In this document: one piece after another, positions 60,761 through 64,000 of the stretch
How the letters are laid out: the number at the start of each line of letters is the position of its first letter
How positions within the stretch are numbered: the stretch's first letter is position 1
Assembly (NCBI GenBank): GCA_963281255.1
Contig: OY725496.1
Coordinates: forward strand, 3,635,723-3,699,722
Source of the DNA: Aphrocallistes beatrix
Lineage: Eukaryota > Porifera > Hexactinellida > Sceptrulophora > Aphrocallistidae
Direction of reading: 5' to 3'
DNA: 64,000 nucleotides
Program-made: the position numbers and the translations under genes
The notes under the pieces: model-generated
Told to the model about the DNA's origin: nothing
The model's database searches: none
What the model saw: the letters and a program-made list of their open reading frames with translations, nothing else

Positions 60761-61251
60761 GGTTTTGATTTTATTTAAGTGAATATCTACTGAGTCAAAT
60801 AGAATTTTTTACCCGATATTAACCAACTGCCCAATTAAGCCGAGCGACGGATACCATCTAAGTGATGAGTCGAATTGACATAATGAAAACACAATGTACA
60901 ACCAAAGAAAAAGAGAAATATCAGTGGGATCTGATAGCTTGTAAATATATATAGAGAGAAAATGTAAACCACTCTATCCTTGAAAGTAAGAACGGTCATG
61001 ATTTGGATATTAATTTGATTTAAATACGTAATTGCATACTCTAGTAAGATAACAACGATAATCACAATCAAAGCTAACTTGCAGATGAAGTAATCATAAA
61101 CTCGAATGATTTAATGCAAATAATACTAAAATGAATGAATAAATAAATAAATGAATAAAAGAACCAATTTCTACAATTACTGAAACCAGATTCGAGATCA
61201 TGCATAATCCGCTGACTGCTAAGCTGTAGAACTTAAATATGAAACCGACTC
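60761..61251. other. 3' spacer of SPTLC1
   Basis: AT-rich, with a short ATGA/AATA-type tandem repeat at about 61130-61160. Nothing else seen. Confidence 0.4.
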
Positions 61252-62667
61252 CTACTTGTCTCCCACCATCTCCCCTATCGCCTCAGTGAGGACAGCTGAC
61301 ACCTGGGAGAGATCCTCTCGCGTGAGACAGCTGTTCACCACCAGGCGTAGGCTCGGCTCCGGCAGGTTCTTCTCCTCTCCTCGCACGTACGTTGCCATCG
61401 TTACCGCGACTCCATTGCTGTTCATCTTGTCAGCTGCTCGCTTCAGAAGGGCGTGGTCCCGATCCCAGTCTGTAGGCGCTATAAGCCGCAGATGAAATAC
61501 CGGAGAGTCGCGATGGTTGCTAAGCTTGACGCCGTCTACCTTCCACAGTTCATCGTAGAGGAAGTTGGCGTTCTCCTTCAGACGGGACAGAAACTCCGGC
61601 TGCTGCTCGATCAGGTCCAGGGCCTTCAGAGCTGCGGCGGTGAGGTAGGGAGGCAGGGCGGCAGAGAAGCAGTAGCCCAGTCCCCCCAGGCGCTGCAACT
61701 CGATCATGTACGCAGTTCCGTATGCGAAGCCCCCGTTCGACCCCAGGGCGTGGTCCATCGCCACGGTGACCACGTCAATATCGGAGTTGTCCAGCCCGTA
61801 GTACTCGGCCGCGCCCTTCCCAGTCGCCCCCAGCACCCCGAAGGAGTAGCTCTCATCCACCAGCAGCCTGGCGCCGTACTGGTACTTGAACTCTATCAGC
61901 TCCTTCAGCGGACAGATGTCTCCGTAGTAGTTGTACAGTCCCTCCACTATCAAGAACTTCTTGGTCACTTTAGCCTGTCTCGAGTTCCGCTTCTCCCAGC
62001 GGGAGTGTTCCTCCAGCAGAGAGCGCAGATGCTCCATGTCATTGTGCTTGAAGTAGTGCACCTTAGAACGCGAGGCCTCGATTCCCTTCTGAATGGCCAG
62101 GTTGGATCCCTCGTCGCAGAACACCACATCCATTCGCTTGCAGTAGCAGTTGATAGCACTGCTGATGGTGGAGAAGCCGTACGAGTAGAGGATGGCAATC
62201 TCGGCGCCCAGGTATTCTGCTATGCGCTTCTCGAAGTCCAGATGGATATCAATGGTACCATAGAACGCGCGCGGCCCACACGCACCCACCCCGTACTTGT
62301 CAATAGCGGACAGCGCTGTCTGAATACAGTCCTCGTGTCCATTCATTCCATGGAAGGAAGTGGTTGCTAGGTTCAGCCGTTCATCTCCGTTTATTGTGAT
62401 GGTCCTGGTGGCCGGCCCTTCGACAATGTTCTGAGGCTCAGGCTGAGACTGCGAGGTGTCAATTGGAGGGACAAGAGGCTCTGGGGTCCACTCAGCTATC
62501 AGCTCCTCCTCCTCTTTAGCAGAGAGGCCCGGACGCTTTCGGATGTAGTAGCTCTTCAGGAACAGGAGCTGGAATATCCAGATGATGAGCAGCCCTTCTA
62601 GTATCAAGTGGTAGAGTGGTGCCTCCATCACCAAGCCAGCTACGTACACCACCGGATTGAATCCCAT
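61252..62667 (-). CDS. SPTLC1: Serine palmitoyltransferase subunit 1 (LCB1)
   Basis: SPTLC1 is the non-catalytic partner in the ER serine palmitoyltransferase that makes 3-ketosphinganine in sphingolipid synthesis. The frame is open to 62769, but the ATG at 62667 (MGFNPVVYVAGLVMEAPLYH) matches the family N-terminus and gives 471 residues against 473 in human. Features are a TM helix near 20-40 (HLILEGLLIIWIFQLLF), EEELIAEWTPEPLVPP, YGVGACGPRAFYGT (keeping the Cys that is mutated in human sensory neuropathy), IVEGLYNYYGDICPL and an aminotransferase-fold core. At the place where the catalytic subunit has its PLP lysine this protein reads AMDHALGSNGG, without lysine, as expected for SPTLC1. GC-rich and intronless. 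Confidence 0.9.
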   Translation of the reverse strand: MGFNPVVYVAGLVMEAPLYHLILEGLLIIWIFQLLFLKSYYIRKRPGLSAKEEEELIAEWTPEPLVPPIDTSQSQPEPQNIVEGPATRTITINGDERLNLATTSFHGMNGHEDCIQTALSAIDKYGVGACGPRAFYGTIDIHLDFEKRIAEYLGAEIAILYSYGFSTISSAINCYCKRMDVVFCDEGSNLAIQKGIEASRSKVHYFKHNDMEHLRSLLEEHSRWEKRNSRQAKVTKKFLIVEGLYNYYGDICPLKELIEFKYQYGARLLVDESYSFGVLGATGKGAAEYYGLDNSDIDVVTVAMDHALGSNGGFAYGTAYMIELQRLGGLGYCFSAALPPYLTAAALKALDLIEQQPEFLSRLKENANFLYDELWKVDGVKLSNHRDSPVFHLRLIAPTDWDRDHALLKRAADKMNSNGVAVTMATYVRGEEKNLPEPSLRLVVNSCLTREDLSQVSAVLTEAIGEMVGDK

Positions 62668-62824
62668 CAGACCGCTATTAGCACTAATTATATCATCGTC
62701 AGTAGAAAAGAATAAACTGAAGGGAACTATGTTAAATTCACACCAGTTAGGTTTTTCAGAATTTTTCACTTTATGCTTCTACTTGTACTATTGTAAACAA
62801 AATAAGTAAAATATTCATCATATA

Positions 62825-63080
62825 CAGTGGAGTTCGCCTATTAGCAACCAATTTTAAGTCCCAAGTGTAGATTTTGTATTAATTAACTTTAATTGATGTA
62901 AGAAAAGCCCCTCACAGAGGGCTAGAAGTGTGCTTCCAAATTCCTGGGATGACGTGTATTGTGTCATCATCCAAGGAATGTGGAAGCACACTTCTAGCCC
63001 TCTGTGAGGGGCTTTTTGTTTATTTATTTTTTATTTTATGTACCCCAGGTTGGGAACTCAAAAATTGCTAACCAACACTT
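62825..63080. other. Candidate MITE enclosing the hairpin
   Basis: CAGTGGAGTTCGCCTATTAG after TA at the left resembles pogo-type ends, and GGGAACTCAAAAATTGCTAAC near 63053-63073 partly mirrors the left end (TTAGCAACCAATTTT...). The inverted relation is imperfect, so the boundaries are uncertain. Confidence 0.35.
62903..63016. repeat. Long hairpin with perfect 36-bp arms
   Basis: The arm 62903-62938 (beginning AAAAGCCCCTCACAGAGGG) is the exact reverse complement of 62981-63016. The 42-nt middle also pairs partly (TTCCT with AGGAA, GATGAC with GTCATC), so nearly the whole 114 nt can form one stem. It may be a foldback MITE or a hairpin RNA gene. Confidence 0.75.
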
Positions 63081-63797
63081 AACTATAAGAATCTGTACAA
63101 CAAATCCATAGCTAGCTAGCCTCATTAAAGATCAAACGGTGAAGAATCAGTTTAATTTTAACTAACTGTCTAGTCTGATCAAATCCTTTAAACTGAACAT
63201 GTACTGGATTTCAAATTAACACAAGAATCTGATTCATACTGGACGAATAATGAATTATTGTATTACGTCATGGTAGCCATACAGCTTTGTATTTCACCAT
63301 CCAACGTTGTGTAATAAGTATAACTATCACCTGGCAGGACGGAAAATAACTGGACTGTGTATGTAAATTTATTGATTACAAGATAATCAATGAATCTCCA
63401 TATACAAAGTATAGTAATCTAGTATGTGTCCATGATTCTTAGGAAATTCTAGTCATTATTCAATCAAACCAAGTTTATCTTCCTTTTGCATAAACATTTT
63501 GGAACACAAATGTCAGTAATTTACCCCTTGATTAAAGTTTCAAGATTGAAACAAACGTTAAATTGAATAATCAAATTGCTAAGAAGTTTGTAAGCTCTGC
63601 AATACACTTTACCATAGCACACTGTTATGCAATATGGCACTAAAGATTTTGGAAACCTTCATGATTGGATAAAATGATTTAATTTTAATATTGTATCACA
63701 AATTTTAGTCAACTTCATACTTCATTCCATGCTGACATAAGTTTGATCCAAAAATATAGCTACCTAATAGCTTTTTTTAGATTATATATATATAGTA
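63081..63797. other. AT-rich spacer, nothing recognised
   Basis: No coding or structural signal noticed. Confidence 0.4.
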
Positions 63798-63864
63798 ATA
63801 TTTTTTAAAATACTTAATTAAATCGTCAATTTCATATGCAATATTGTACGAATATTTTTCATCA

Positions 63865-64000
63865 ATGGAAGCCATTGGAGACCCTAATTTAGTGAAGGAT
63901 CTTCCTAATATCGATATAGGAAACATACTCCAGAATATACAAGGCTCTCTAGATCTGCCAACCAAATCCTGGGAATTGCCCAATCGACAACTTGTGCAAT
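63865..64000 (+). CDS. Possible 5' end of a gene running off the window
   Basis: From the ATG at 63865 the frame stays open to the window edge (45 codons: MEAIGDPNLVKDLPNIDIGN and on to NRQL). The preceding open stretch starts after a TAA near 63795. Composition is protein-like and less AT-rich than the upstream sequence, but no family is recognised. The opposite strand is also open here, so the strand is uncertain. Confidence 0.25.
   Translation, partial: MEAIGDPNLVKDLPNIDIGNILQNIQGSLDLPTKSWELPNRQLVQ

Noticed and set aside
61453..62370. 305-codon open frame on the plus strand opposite SPTLC1
   Set aside because: It is a by-product of the GC-rich codon usage of SPTLC1; the minus frame has full family homology and the plus frame none.

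Overview
The window looks like nuclear DNA from an early-branching animal, most likely a sponge. It is AT-rich and carries animal-type single-copy genes (TSEN15, GSTZ1, MRG15/MORF4L1, LC3, agmatinase, SPTLC1, a DAPP1-like SH2-PH adaptor) with few, mostly short GT-AG introns. It also holds receptor tyrosine kinases, MITEs of hAT, pogo, piggyBac and foldback type, and a decayed CR1/L2-like LINE. The sponge assignment is inference from gene content and style; no marker gene here proves it.

Layout. 0-0.5 kb: two weak exons of an unidentified gene, possibly HECT-like. 1.5-8.5 kb: an intronless MATE transporter and an intronless ABCC4-like transporter, both with damaged reading frames. 9.5-10.6 kb: a PA-TM-RING ubiquitin ligase, convergent with MRG15 (10.8-12.6 kb, three exons). 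13.9-15.2 kb: a four-TM protein preceded by a decayed copy of its own 3' end. 15.5-15.9 kb: TSEN15, head-to-head with GSTZ1 with only 57 bp between the two start codons.

Central observation. GSTZ1 exons 1-6 lie at 15944-16847 and exons 7-10 at 47151-48334, so intron 6 is 30,303 bp while the others run from tens to about 500 bp. That intron holds 12 intronless genes on both strands: 11 type-I membrane receptors and one divergent actin. The receptors mix signal peptide, divergent SRCR domain, EGF-like repeats, one TM helix, a tyrosine-bearing tail and, in four of them, a complete tyrosine kinase domain. Seven have no kinase but most keep SH2-docking-type tyrosines, often YxxM. One kinase-less gene is a tandem duplicate of a neighbouring receptor kinase whose kinase exon sequence has been deleted. 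Several have TATA boxes 45-70 bp upstream of the ATG. This is the best candidate for an undescribed system: a modular cluster of kinase and kinase-less (paired or decoy-like) receptors.

48.3-64 kb: repeats, LC3 (three exons), a DAPP1-like SH2-PH protein that could act downstream of tyrosine-kinase/PI3K signalling, mitochondrial agmatinase, two exons of an unknown gene, LINE remnants, SPTLC1, a long perfect hairpin and possibly the start of a further gene at the edge. Exon boundaries were read by eye from splice consensus and family similarity, without transcript data.
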